Of a stretch of DNA of 6,221 bases, positions 1-6,221 are shown piece after piece. Location: assembly GCA_019508105.1 (NCBI GenBank), contig JAEKMB010000266.1, forward strand, positions 1-6,221, read 5' to 3'. The translations under genes and the position numbers were made by a program. Position 1 is the stretch's first letter; the number at the start of each line of letters is the position of its first letter. Source of the DNA: Alphaproteobacteria bacterium. Lineage in GTDB: Bacteria > Pseudomonadota > Alphaproteobacteria > Micropepsales > Micropepsaceae. Under the pieces are notes generated by a model that was not told where the DNA came from, ran no database searches, and saw only the letters and a program-made list of their open reading frames with translations.

Positions 1-1
1 G

Positions 2-739
2 CTGGTGGGCAGCATCACGGACGATTGGGTGCAGGCTTTCCCCCATGAATTCCTCTCGCCGGGCGAGCCCGGCCGCATCGTCAAGGCGATGAAGGGCGCG
101 GGGGTTTCCCAGGTGCTGCTGGCAGGCCGGGTGGACCGGCCGAAGTTCTCCGAGATGAAGCTGGATGCCAAGGGCATGCTGCTGCTGCCGCGCGCCATTG
201 CCGCGGCCAAGAAAGGCGATGATTCCCTGCTGCGCTTCATCGTGGGCATCTGTGAGGAAGAAGGCTTCCAAGCGGTGAGCGTGGCTGAGGCGGTGCCCGC
301 CCTGGTGGCGCAGGAGGGTCTTTTGGGCCGCACCGCGCCGGACGGCGAGCAACAGTCCGATATCCTGCAGGGGTTCAAGATCGTGCATGCCCTGGGTGCG
401 CTGGATGTGGGCCAGGCGGCGGTGGTGTGCGAGGGACTGGCACTGGCGGTGGAAGCCGCCGAAGGCACCGATGCCATGCTGTCGCGCATCGCGGGTTTGC
501 GCGAAAGCCTGCGCGGCACGGAAGGAAAAAAGCGCGGCGTGCTGGTCAAGGCGCTCAAGCCCACCCAGGACCGGAAAACCGACCTGCCGGTGGTGGGGGT
601 GCAGACGGTGCGAAATGCCGCCGCCGCTTATCTCGCCGGCATCGCGCTGGAAGCAGGCGCGGCGCTGATCCTGGACAAGACAGCGGTAGCGGCGGAAGCC
701 GACCGGCTGGGCCTGTTCGTGATCGGCATCAAGCCGTGA
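2..739 (+). CDS. lpxI: UDP-2,3-diacylglucosamine pyrophosphatase LpxI (5' partial)
   Basis: LpxI hydrolyses UDP-2,3-diacylglucosamine to lipid X and UMP, the fourth step of lipid A synthesis, in the cytoplasm at the inner membrane. Many alphaproteobacteria use it in place of LpxH. The frame is open to the left edge, and the GTG at 5 is unlikely to be the real start. The family is about 270-280 residues and about 245 are visible, so roughly 30 N-terminal residues lie outside the window. Numbered from the codon at 5, the family features are LLAGRVDRP (38-46), GDDSLLR (71-77), LDVGQAAVV (133-141), the EGTDAMLSR block (153-161), and QDRKTDLPVVG (188-198). Asp193 of the TDLP motif would fall near residue 225 in a full-length protein, so it is probably the counterpart of the important Asp225 of Caulobacter LpxI; this is inferred from position. 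The stop codon overlaps the lpxB start, indicating one operon. Confidence 0.93.
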   Translation: MVGSITDDWVQAFPHEFLSPGEPGRIVKAMKGAGVSQVLLAGRVDRPKFSEMKLDAKGMLLLPRAIAAAKKGDDSLLRFIVGICEEEGFQAVSVAEAVPALVAQEGLLGRTAPDGEQQSDILQGFKIVHALGALDVGQAAVVCEGLALAVEAAEGTDAMLSRIAGLRESLRGTEGKKRGVLVKALKPTQDRKTDLPVVGVQTVRNAAAAYLAGIALEAGAALILDKTAVAAEADRLGLFVIGIKP

Positions 740-1896
740 GGCAAATCACCGTTATGCTGGTGTGCGGCGAGCCCTCGGGCGACGCCCTGGGTGCACAGCT
801 GATGGCCGGCCTCAAGCAATTGGCGGGGGACCGCATCCATTTCACCGGCGTGGGCGGCCTCGCCATGGCGCGCGAAGGACTGAAAAGCCTCTATCCCCTG
901 GATACCACCGCGGTAATGGGCCTGCGCGAAGTGGTGCCTGCCATTCCCGCCATCCTGCGCCGCGTGAAACAGGCGGTGGCTTTTGCCGTGGCGACCAAAC
1001 CCGATGCCGTGGTTGTGATCGACAGTCCCGATTTTACCCACCGGGTGGCGCGCGGCATCAAGAAGCGTGATCCCTCCATCCCGACAGTGGATTATGTGGC
1101 GCCGCAGGTCTGGGCCTCCAGAGCCTATCGCGCCAAGGCGATGGCAGGCTATTTCGATCTGGTCCTGGCGCTGTTTCCCTTCGAGGTGCCGTTCTTCGAG
1201 AAATTCGGCCTGAAGGCGGCATTCGTCGGACATCCGGTGATCGAGCGCGCCGGCAAGGTCACCGGCGGGAAGGCGCTCCGGGCCCGGCTGGGCGTCGCAT
1301 CCGATGCGCCCTTGCTGGCGCTGCTGCCCGGCAGCCGCACCAGCGAGATCCGTTTCATCCTGCCGGTGTTCTATGGCGCGGTGCAGCTCTTGGCAGGCAT
1401 CATTCCGGGACTGGTGACGGTGCTGCCCACCGTGCCGCATGTCGCGGCACGCGTCCGCGCCGCCACGGCGGAGTGGCCGACACCGCTGCATATCCTGGAA
1501 GACGAAGCGGACAAATATGCCGCTTTCGACGCTGCCGACGTGGCGCTGGCGGCCTCAGGCACGGTGACGGCGGAGCTGGCGCTGGCCCATACCCCGATGG
1601 TGGTGGGATACAAGGTGGGTGGGCTGACTTATTTCCTGTCCAAATTCCTGATGACGGTGAAGTATATCACCTTGATCAACATTCTTCTGGGCCGTGAGGC
1701 GGTGCCGGAATTTTTGCAATCGCGTGCCACGCCCGAGAATCTGGCGCTGGCGCTGGGCCGGCTGTTCAGCGATGCCGGCGCCGGCGCGGCGCAGGTCGCG
1801 GCGATGAAGGAATTTTCCGCAGCCTTGGGTGAGGGCAGTGAAGCCCCGTCTCTGCGCGCCGCGCGGGTGCTGCTCGATTTCGTCGAGAAGAACTGA
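736..1896 (+). CDS. lpxB: Lipid-A-disaccharide synthase LpxB
   Basis: LpxB is a GT19 glycosyltransferase at the inner membrane. It joins UDP-2,3-diacylglucosamine to lipid X, the LpxI product, giving the lipid A disaccharide 1-phosphate and UDP. The protein has 386 residues, normal for the family. Visible motifs are GEPSGD (11-16), IDSPDF (95-100), YVAPQVWAS (120-128), FVGHP (163-167), LPGSR (197-201, the start of the C-terminal nucleotide-binding half), ASGTVTAELA (273-282), VVGYKV (289-294) and PEFLQ (324-328). The GTG at 736 is chosen as start because it gives the usual short lead before GEPSGD and overlaps the lpxI stop in GTGA, suggesting translational coupling. The ATG at 754 would leave only three residues before that motif, and no clear Shine-Dalgarno supports either start. 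The open frame runs upstream to 427, but that part only mirrors lpxI. The stop directly abuts the gltA stop. Confidence 0.96.
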   Translation: MRQITVMLVCGEPSGDALGAQLMAGLKQLAGDRIHFTGVGGLAMAREGLKSLYPLDTTAVMGLREVVPAIPAILRRVKQAVAFAVATKPDAVVVIDSPDFTHRVARGIKKRDPSIPTVDYVAPQVWASRAYRAKAMAGYFDLVLALFPFEVPFFEKFGLKAAFVGHPVIERAGKVTGGKALRARLGVASDAPLLALLPGSRTSEIRFILPVFYGAVQLLAGIIPGLVTVLPTVPHVAARVRAATAEWPTPLHILEDEADKYAAFDAADVALAASGTVTAELALAHTPMVVGYKVGGLTYFLSKFLMTVKYITLINILLGREAVPEFLQSRATPENLALALGRLFSDAGAGAAQVAAMKEFSAALGEGSEAPSLRAARVLLDFVEKN

Positions 1897-1909
1897 CTAT
1901 TTTCTTTTC
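1873..1909 (+). terminator. Weak candidate lpxB transcription end signal
   Basis: A perfect 5-bp inverted repeat (CTCGA at 1873-1877, TCGAG at 1883-1887, 5-base loop) lies at the very end of lpxB. A T-rich tract, TATTTTCTTTT (1899-1909), follows about 11 bases later, already over the gltA 3' end. The stem is short and the T tract too distant for a textbook intrinsic terminator, so this is only the best local candidate on the + strand. Confidence 0.18.
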
Positions 1910-3207
1910 GCCATCGGCGTATAGGCCCGCTCGGTCGGGCCGGTATAGACCTGACGCGGGCGGCCGATCTTCTGGTGCGGATCGTCCAGCATTTCCTTCC
2001 ACTGCGCGATCCAGCCCACGGTGCGGGCCAGGGCGAACAAGGCGGTGAACATGGAAGTGGGGAAGCCCAGCGCCTTCAAGGTGATGCCGGAATAGAAATC
2101 GATGTTGGGATAGAGCTTCTTTTCGATGAAATAGGGATCGCTGAGCGCCACCTTTTCCAGCTCAATCGCCACTTTCAGCAGGGGATCATCGTGCAGTCCC
2201 AGCTCGTCCAGCACCGCATGGGCCTGGATCTGCATCGCCTTGGCGCGCGGATCGTAGTTCTTGTAGACGCGGTGGCCAAAGCCCATCAGCCGGAAACTGC
2301 TGTTCTTGTCCTTGGCCTTGGCGACATATTCGGGAATGCGGTCGACAGATCCGATCTCTTCCAGCATCTTCAGGGCCGCTTCATTGGCGCCGCCATGGGC
2401 AGGACCCCATAGGCAGGCAATGCCGGCCGCGATGCAGGCAAAGGGATTGGCGCCCGACGAACCGGCCAGGCGCACGGTGGAGGTCGAGGCATTCTGTTCG
2501 TGGTCGGCATGCAGGATGAAGATGGTGTCCAGCGCCTTGGCCAGCACCGGATTGACCACATACTCCTCGGCCGGGACCGAGAAACACATGCGCAGGAAGT
2601 TCTCGGTATAGCCCAATGAGTTGAGCGGATACACGAAGGGCTGGCCGACGTGATATTTGTACGCCATGGCGGCGATGGTAGGCAGCTTGGCGATCAGCCG
2701 GTGGCTGGCGATCTCGCGCTGCTTGGGATCGGAGATGTCGGTGGAGTCGTGATAGAAAGCCGATAGCGCGCCAACCACGCCGCACATGATGGCCATGGGA
2801 TGGGCGTCACGGCGGAAGCCGGAAAAGAAGCTGGCCAACTGTTCATGCACCATGGTGTGGCGGGTGATGGAGTAGCTGAACTTCTCCATCTGGCTCTTAT
2901 TCGGCAGTTCGCCATAGAGCAGGAGGTAGCAGCTTTCCAGGAAGCTGGAGTGCTCCGCCAGGTCGCCGATGGAATAGCCGCGATACTGCAGCACGCCCTT
3001 GTCGCCGTCGATGAAGGTGATGTTGGATTCGGTTGAAGCGGTGGAGGTGAAGCCCGGATCATAGGTGAACACGTCCACCTGGTCGTAGAGCTTGCGGATG
3101 TCGATGGCGTTCGGTCCTTGGGTGCCGCTATAGACCTGGAACTCGTAATCCTTGCCGCCATAGTTCAGCTTGGCTTTGCCCTCAGGCTTGATCTTGCTCT
3201 CGCGCAT
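1897..3207 (-). CDS. gltA: Citrate synthase (type II, hexameric NADH-sensitive family)
   Basis: Citrate synthase condenses acetyl-CoA and oxaloacetate to citrate, the entry step of the TCA cycle, in the cytoplasm. The protein has 436 residues, near the 427 of E. coli GltA, and resembles it over most of its length. The catalytic triad is His271 ([10 protein letters not shown]), His312 ([15 protein letters not shown]) and Asp370 (PNIDFYSG), matching E. coli His264, His305 and Asp362. The long [15 protein letters not shown] block spans 232-246. Arg116-His117-Thr118 align with E. coli Arg109-His110-Thr111 of the NADH site, so NADH inhibition is plausible. Ala213 replaces the reactive Cys206 of E. 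coli, so that feature is not shared. The ATG at 3207 has an AAGGGGA ribosome site 6 bases upstream. gltX lies 93 bases upstream in the same direction, so read-through is possible, but the gap also holds a promoter candidate. Confidence 0.98.
   Translation of the reverse strand: MRESKIKPEGKAKLNYGGKDYEFQVYSGTQGPNAIDIRKLYDQVDVFTYDPGFTSTASTESNITFIDGDKGVLQYRGYSIGDLAEHSSFLESCYLLLYGELPNKSQMEKFSYSITRHTMVHEQLASFFSGFRRDAHPMAIMCGVVGALSAFYHDSTDISDPKQREIASHRLIAKLPTIAAMAYKYHVGQPFVYPLNSLGYTENFLRMCFSVPAEEYVVNPVLAKALDTIFILHADHEQNASTSTVRLAGSSGANPFACIAAGIACLWGPAHGGANEAALKMLEEIGSVDRIPEYVAKAKDKNSSFRLMGFGHRVYKNYDPRAKAMQIQAHAVLDELGLHDDPLLKVAIELEKVALSDPYFIEKKLYPNIDFYSGITLKALGFPTSMFTALFALARTVGWIAQWKEMLDDPHQKIGRPRQVYTGPTERAYTPMAKRK
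1920..1947. repeat. Imperfect inverted repeat in the gltA 3' end
   Basis: GGCCCG (1924-1929) and CGGGCC (1936-1941) are perfect complements around a 6-base loop. Flanking TATA words (1920-1923 and 1944-1947) extend the symmetry with a two-base GG bulge. It lies in the codons for the C-terminal [10 protein letters not shown] of citrate synthase, about 28 bases past the lpxB stop. A hairpin here could help end lpxB transcription, since there is no intergenic space, but no T tract follows on either strand. Coding constraint in GC-rich DNA is an adequate alternative explanation. Confidence 0.3.
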
Positions 3208-3213
3208 GGAAAA

Positions 3214-3220
3214 TCCCCTT
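3214..3220 (-). promoter_or_regulatory. Ribosome binding site of gltA
   Basis: Read on the minus strand, AAGGGGA lies 6 bases before the gltA ATG at 3207. It differs by one base from a strong Shine-Dalgarno, and it supports this ATG as start. Confidence 0.7.
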
Positions 3221-3240
3221 CCCCAACAATCTTGCGCTGC

Positions 3241-3269
3241 AATATGACGAGCTTTCAGGGCCTCGTCAC
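3241..3269 (-). promoter_or_regulatory. Candidate gltA promoter
   Basis: On the minus strand a -35-like GTGACG (3264-3269) and a -10-like CATATT (3241-3246) are separated by 17 bases. Each hexamer matches four of six sigma70 consensus positions. Initiation would fall near 3234, leaving a leader of about 27 bases that contains the ribosome site. Both hexamers are imperfect, and sigma70-type consensus is less strict in alphaproteobacteria, so this is a suggestion. It would let gltA be transcribed independently of gltX. Confidence 0.33.
3245..3268. repeat. Inverted repeat over the candidate gltA promoter
   Basis: TGACGAG (3245-3251) and CTCGTCA (3262-3268) are perfect 7-base complements separated by 10 bases. 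The repeat spans the proposed -35 hexamer and spacer and reaches into the -10, as an operator would. As RNA it could also form a hairpin in a gltX-gltA read-through transcript. No T tract follows on the minus strand, so it is not a typical terminator. I do not recognise a specific regulator site. Confidence 0.45.
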
Positions 3270-3300
3270 CTGCCTACCGGCGGAACCGGGGGTTATTTTG

Positions 3301-4713
3301 TCAGGCAGCATAAGCCCTTAATCGGATAAGAGATTCTTCCCGGCCCAGCAGCGCCAACATCTCGAACAAAGGCGGCGAGGAGGCTTTTCCGGTGAGCGCG
3401 GCGCGCAAGGGTTGGGCGATTTGGCCCAGCTTGACGCCCGTCCCATCCGCAAAGGCGCGCGCGGCGGCTTCCAGTTCGGGGCCGGTCCAACCGGTGGCGT
3501 CCAGTGCCGGCAGCACGGCCGCCAGAGCGGCACGCCCTTCCGGGGTAAGTAGCTTTTCAGCGGCGGCGTCCAGGCTGCGCGGGCCCTCGCTGAAGAGGAA
3601 TTCGGCGCCCTGGATCAGCTCGACCAATGTCTTGGCGCGTTCTTTCAGGGACGGCATCGCCGCTTCCAGGCGCTGGCGCGCGGTCATCGACAAGATGCGC
3701 GGCGGCGTCTCGCGGGCCAGAAAACCGATGACTTCCGCCACCAAGGTCGCGTCGGCGGTTTCGCGGATATAATGGCCGTTGAGATTGTCCAGTTTCTTGT
3801 AATCCATCCGCGCGGCGCTCTTGCCGATGGACTCGAAGTTGAACCAGGCGATGGCCTCGGCGGTGGGGATGATCTCGTCATCGCCATGGCTCCAGCCCAG
3901 CCGTAAGAGATAGTTGCGCATGGCTTCGGGCAGATAGCCCATGTCGCGATAGGCTTCCACCGCCAGGGCGCCGTGGCGCTTGGACAGCTTGGCGCCGTCC
4001 GGGCCGTTGATCAGGGGCAGGTGGCCATAGACCGGAACGGGCGCGCCCATCGCTTCGATGATCTGCAATTGGCGGGCGGCGTTGTTGAGATGATCGGCGC
4101 CGCGGATCACATGGGTGATCCCCATATCGGCATCGTCTACCACCACCGCCAGCATGTAGGTCGGGGTGCCGTCGGAGCGCAGCAGCACCATGTCATCGAG
4201 CTGGGCATTTTCGAAGCGCACATCGCCCAGCACCACATCATGGACAATGGTCTCGCCGGTCTGGCGCGCCTTCAGCCGCACCACCGAGGGCTTGCCCGCT
4301 TCGGCGGGGCCGGCGGCGCGGTCGCGCCAGCGTCCATCATAGCGCATGGGCTTGCCGGCGGCCTTCTGTTCCTCGCGCATCTGGGTGAGGTCTTCGGCGC
4401 TGGCATAGCAGCGATAGGCCTTGCCTTCGGCCAGCAGGTTTTCGGCCACCTCGCGGTGCCGCGCGGCGCGGGCAAACTGAAAGATCACGTCGCCGTCCCA
4501 GTTGAGGCCCATCCAGGTCATGCCCTTGAGGATGGCATCCACCGCTTCGGGCGTGGAGCGTTCGCGGTCGGTATCCTCGATGCGCAAAAGGAAGGTGCCG
4601 CCGGCATGTCGGGCATAGAGCCAGTTGAACAGGGCGGTGCGGGCGCCGCCGATATGCAGCATGCCGGTGGGCGAGGGCGCGAAGCGCAGGACAGGTTTTG
4701 GATTTTCGGCCAT
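3301..4713 (-). CDS. gltX: Glutamyl-tRNA synthetase (class I)
   Basis: GltX attaches glutamate to tRNA(Glu) in the cytoplasm; some alphaproteobacterial enzymes also charge tRNA(Gln) for later amidation by GatCAB. The protein has 470 residues, normal for bacterial GluRS. The Rossmann catalytic domain fills about residues 1-320, with FAPSPTG (11-17), the HIGH-box variant HIGG (20-23), [10 protein letters not shown] (44-53) and the KMSKS-box variant KLSKRHG (242-248). The rest is the helical anticodon-binding domain, ending in [16 protein letters not shown]. The E. coli zinc ligands (two Cys in CYC, then Cys and His in RCRH) are mostly absent: Cys102 remains in CYAS, but the distal part reads GRWRD (127-131), so zinc binding there is unlikely. 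The ATG at 4713 is the only sensible start. No clear Shine-Dalgarno precedes it. An alphaproteobacterial paralogue elsewhere in the genome is possible, and tRNA specificity cannot be read from sequence alone. Confidence 0.97.
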   Translation of the reverse strand: MAENPKPVLRFAPSPTGMLHIGGARTALFNWLYARHAGGTFLLRIEDTDRERSTPEAVDAILKGMTWMGLNWDGDVIFQFARAARHREVAENLLAEGKAYRCYASAEDLTQMREEQKAAGKPMRYDGRWRDRAAGPAEAGKPSVVRLKARQTGETIVHDVVLGDVRFENAQLDDMVLLRSDGTPTYMLAVVVDDADMGITHVIRGADHLNNAARQLQIIEAMGAPVPVYGHLPLINGPDGAKLSKRHGALAVEAYRDMGYLPEAMRNYLLRLGWSHGDDEIIPTAEAIAWFNFESIGKSAARMDYKKLDNLNGHYIRETADATLVAEVIGFLARETPPRILSMTARQRLEAAMPSLKERAKTLVELIQGAEFLFSEGPRSLDAAAEKLLTPEGRAALAAVLPALDATGWTGPELEAAARAFADGTGVKLGQIAQPLRAALTGKASSPPLFEMLALLGREESLIRLRAYAA

Positions 4714-4826
4714 GATGGACAGGGACTTACGGCAGGGTGAGGCGCGACCGCAAGGGCAGACGGGTCCGGTGGACAGGTCTGGGCGCCGAACGCGCCGAGC
4801 ATGGGGCGTAGCGCCGGGGCAAGTTT
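4714..4826. promoter_or_regulatory. Divergent gltX/comEC intergenic region
   Basis: These 113 bases separate the start codons of gltX (leftward) and comEC (rightward), so promoters for both must lie here or inside the opposing genes. I see no convincing -35/-10 pair in either direction. Small inverted repeats are present: GTCC/GGAC around 4765-4774 and GGCGC (4782-4786) with GCGCC (4792-4796). Words this short are expected by chance in such GC-rich DNA. No LexA-type GTTC-N7-GTTC or GAAC-N7-GAAC box was found. Confidence 0.5.
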
Positions 4827-6221
4827 ATGACTTTGGGCAATTTTGTCGCGGAGCAGGACCGCGGGCCGTTATGGCTGGCGGTGGCGCTGGGCGCCGGGGC
4901 GGCGGGCTATTTCACTTTACCGGTCGAGCCGTCCTTGCCGCTGGGCTGGGCGGCAGTGGTCCTTGGTCTGGGCGCCGCCGTCATCACCATTAAATGGCAC
5001 TGGCGGCTGGGACTGGTGGCGGCGCTGCTGCTGGGCTTCGGGCTGGCCAAGTTGCGCGAAGCGGCGGTGACGACACCGGTGCTGGATCATGCCTTGGTAA
5101 CGCATCTGACAGGACGCATCGCCAGCCTGGAGCCGCGCGAGCAGGGCGTGCGGGTGGTGTTGGATGACATCCGTTCCGGTGCATTGCCGCAGCCGCCGCG
5201 CCGGGTGCGGGTGGCGCTGCGCAGTGGAGGGGATTTCCGTCCCGGCGAGTGGCTGAGCCTGACGGCGCGGCTGGACACGCCGCCGCCGCCCAGTGAGCCG
5301 GGCGCCAATGATCTGGGGCGCAGCCTGTTTTTCCAGTCCATCGGGGCAGTCGGTTTTGCCTATGGCAAGGCGCGGGTGATCGTGCCGGCCTGCGATCCGG
5401 ACTGGCGCCAGCGCATCGGCGCCACGGTGGAAGAGCTGCGCCTTGGCATGACGCGGCGGATCCAGACCGTGCTGCCGGGCAGCACCGGCGGCATCGCCTC
5501 GGCATTGATCACCGGCGAGCGCGGCGGCATCAGTGACGAGGATGAAGAAGCCTTGCGCGATGCCGGGCTGGCGCATGTGCTGGCCATTGCCGGGCTGCAC
5601 ATGGCGCTGGTGGGCGGCGGCATCTTCTGGCTGCTGCGGGCTGTGCTGGCGGCCATTCCGGCGCTGGCGCTGAACTATCCGATCAAGAAATGGGCGGCGG
5701 CGGGGGCCTTGGCGGCCGGCAGCTTTTATCTGGTGGCCAGCGGGGCCTCGCCGTCCTCGGTGCGGGCCTTTGTCATGCTGGCCTGTGTGATGGTCGCGGT
5801 GCTGCTGGATCGTCCGGCCTTGTCCATGCGCAGCCTGGCCCTGGCGGCGGCGATCCTGCTGGTGCTGCGGCCCGAGGCGATTGCCGAGCCTGGATTTCAG
5901 ATGTCGTTCGCCGCGGTGGCGGGTTTGGTGGCGGTGGCGGAATGGGAAATGCGGCGGGAGCGCAGCACGCCGCGGGGCGCGGCGACCTTGCCGTTCGCGC
6001 TGTTTCACTTCGAGCGGGCGACGCACTACGCCGTGCTGGGCAACCTGATCGCCATGCCGGTGATGGGTTTCTGGGTGATGCCGGCGGCGGCGATCCTGCT
6101 GGTGCTGCGGCCCGAGGCGATTGCCGAGCCTGGATTTCAGATGTCGTTCGCCGCGGTGGCGGGTTTGGTGGCGGTGGCGGAATGGGAAATGCGGCGGGAG
6201 CGCAGCACGCCGCGGGGCGCG
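4827..6221 (+). CDS. comEC: ComEC/Rec2-type DNA-uptake channel protein (3' partial)
   Basis: The ComEC/Rec2 family forms the inner-membrane channel that carries single-stranded DNA into the cytoplasm during natural transformation. The 465 visible codons include hydrophobic helices near residues 15-31, 39-55 and 61-74. A soluble DUF4131-like region (about 90-185) follows, with RVRVALRSGGDFRPGEWL (126-143) and a PPPPSEPGANDLGR segment. The Competence domain then begins at about 222: ALITGERGGIS (226-236), the signature AGLAHVLAIAGLHMALVGGG (246-265, with IAGLH where ISGLH is commoner), SSVRAF (310-315), and PGFQMSFAAV (355-364). The ATG at 4827 is the first possible start after an in-frame TAG at 4809-4811; the ribosome site is weak. 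From codon 340 the sequence is suspect: residues 340-385 repeat exactly at 420-465, and about 30 residues expected before ATLPFALFHF (386-395) seem missing. The C-terminal part lies outside the window. Presence of this gene does not prove competence. Confidence 0.92.
   Translation, partial: MTLGNFVAEQDRGPLWLAVALGAGAAGYFTLPVEPSLPLGWAAVVLGLGAAVITIKWHWRLGLVAALLLGFGLAKLREAAVTTPVLDHALVTHLTGRIASLEPREQGVRVVLDDIRSGALPQPPRRVRVALRSGGDFRPGEWLSLTARLDTPPPPSEPGANDLGRSLFFQSIGAVGFAYGKARVIVPACDPDWRQRIGATVEELRLGMTRRIQTVLPGSTGGIASALITGERGGISDEDEEALRDAGLAHVLAIAGLHMALVGGGIFWLLRAVLAAIPALALNYPIKKWAAAGALAAGSFYLVASGASPSSVRAFVMLACVMVAVLLDRPALSMRSLALAAAILLVLRPEAIAEPGFQMSFAAVAGLVAVAEWEMRRERSTPRGAATLPFALFHFERATHYAVLGNLIAMPVMGFWVMPAAAILLVLRPEAIAEPGFQMSFAAVAGLVAVAEWEMRRERSTPRGA
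5843..5981 (+). repeat. 139-bp direct repeat in comEC, copy 1
   Basis: This block is identical, base for base, to 6083-6221. The copies begin 240 bp apart, so they behave as a tandem unit of 240 bp (80 codons), and the frame stays open. It encodes ComEC residues 340-385, including RPEAIAEPGFQMSF. Identity starts in a GGCGGCGGCG run and persists to the last base of the window. The bases before the two copies are unrelated, apart from 5841/6081. Copy 1 lies where this motif belongs in the protein. Confidence 0.95.
6083..6221 (+). repeat. 139-bp direct repeat in comEC, copy 2 (cut by window edge)
   Basis: Exact copy of 5843-5981, encoding ComEC residues 420-465. It follows GFWVMP (414-419), where other ComEC proteins continue into another helix and do not return to the RPEAIAEPGFQ motif. 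The edge cuts the copy, so its full length is unknown. A contig-end assembly artefact is the likeliest cause. Confidence 0.95.

Noticed and set aside
427..735. Upstream extension of the lpxB frame giving a 489-residue protein
   Set aside because: This part lies within lpxI in another frame and encodes an Arg/Gly-rich sequence with no LpxB similarity. The LpxB domain begins at the GTG at 736.
628..1491. A 287-codon open frame on the minus strand opposite lpxB
   Set aside because: It has no recognisable domain, is His/Arg/Gln-rich, and lies antisense to the certain lpxB gene.
3232..3242. TTGC-GCT-GCAA inverted repeat in the gltA leader
   Set aside because: Four-base arms with a 3-base centre are expected by chance; nothing else supports an operator or hairpin.
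3277..3289. CCGG-loop-CCGG hairpin followed by GGTTATTTTG, resembling a small terminator
   Set aside because: The stem is only 4 bp and the T run follows on the + strand, where no gene ends. On the minus strand, the direction of gltX, no T tract follows.
3973..4740. A 255-codon open frame on the + strand opposite gltX
   Set aside because: It is a Gly/Ala/His-rich antisense shadow of the GluRS catalytic domain and resembles no family.
4917..6026. A 369-codon open frame on the minus strand opposite comEC
   Set aside because: The translation is low-complexity, rich in Arg, Gln, His and Pro, which is typical of the antisense of GC-rich coding DNA. The + strand frame carries clear ComEC motifs.
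1..6221. A defence, mobile or otherwise new genetic system
   Set aside because: All substantial coding space belongs to five known housekeeping or competence families. There are no transposases, phage genes, terminal repeats or spaced repeats apart from the comEC duplication.

Overview
The window is a high-GC bacterial chromosome segment with only housekeeping genes. The gene set suggests an alphaproteobacterium: LpxI instead of LpxH in lipid A synthesis, lpxI and lpxB beside gltA, and gltX divergent from a comEC-type gene. This reading rests on protein motifs and on my recollection of similar gene orders. I cannot name the order or genus.

Layout: 2-739 (+) is the 3' part of lpxI, cut by the left edge. 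736-1896 (+) is lpxB, which starts with a GTG that overlaps the lpxI stop by 4 bases. 1897-3207 (-) is gltA, citrate synthase, tail-to-tail with lpxB with no base between the two stop codons. 3301-4713 (-) is gltX, glutamyl-tRNA synthetase, 93 bases upstream of gltA and in the same direction. 4714-4826 is a 113-base divergent spacer. 4827-6221 (+) is the first 465 codons of a comEC/Rec2-type DNA-uptake channel gene, cut by the right edge.

Functionally, LpxI and LpxB carry out consecutive steps of lipid A synthesis: UDP-2,3-diacylglucosamine to lipid X, then condensation to the lipid A disaccharide. GltA opens the TCA cycle, GltX charges tRNA with glutamate, and ComEC is the inner-membrane channel family for single-stranded DNA uptake. 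These are three separate functional groups sharing a neighbourhood.

The one truly odd structure is at the right end. A 139-bp block inside comEC (5843-5981) recurs without mismatch at 6083-6221, exactly 240 bp (80 codons) later and in frame, and the window stops inside the second copy. Around the join after the first copy, ComEC also appears to lack about 30 residues, including a membrane helix. An assembly or amplification artefact at a contig end fits this better than biology, but a real in-frame tandem duplication cannot be excluded. Smaller points are a candidate gltA promoter with an inverted repeat over it, the zero-gap lpxB/gltA junction, and a GluRS without the zinc-ligand pattern of the E. 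coli enzyme. I found no tRNA, rRNA, CRISPR array, insertion sequence, phage gene or candidate new system.
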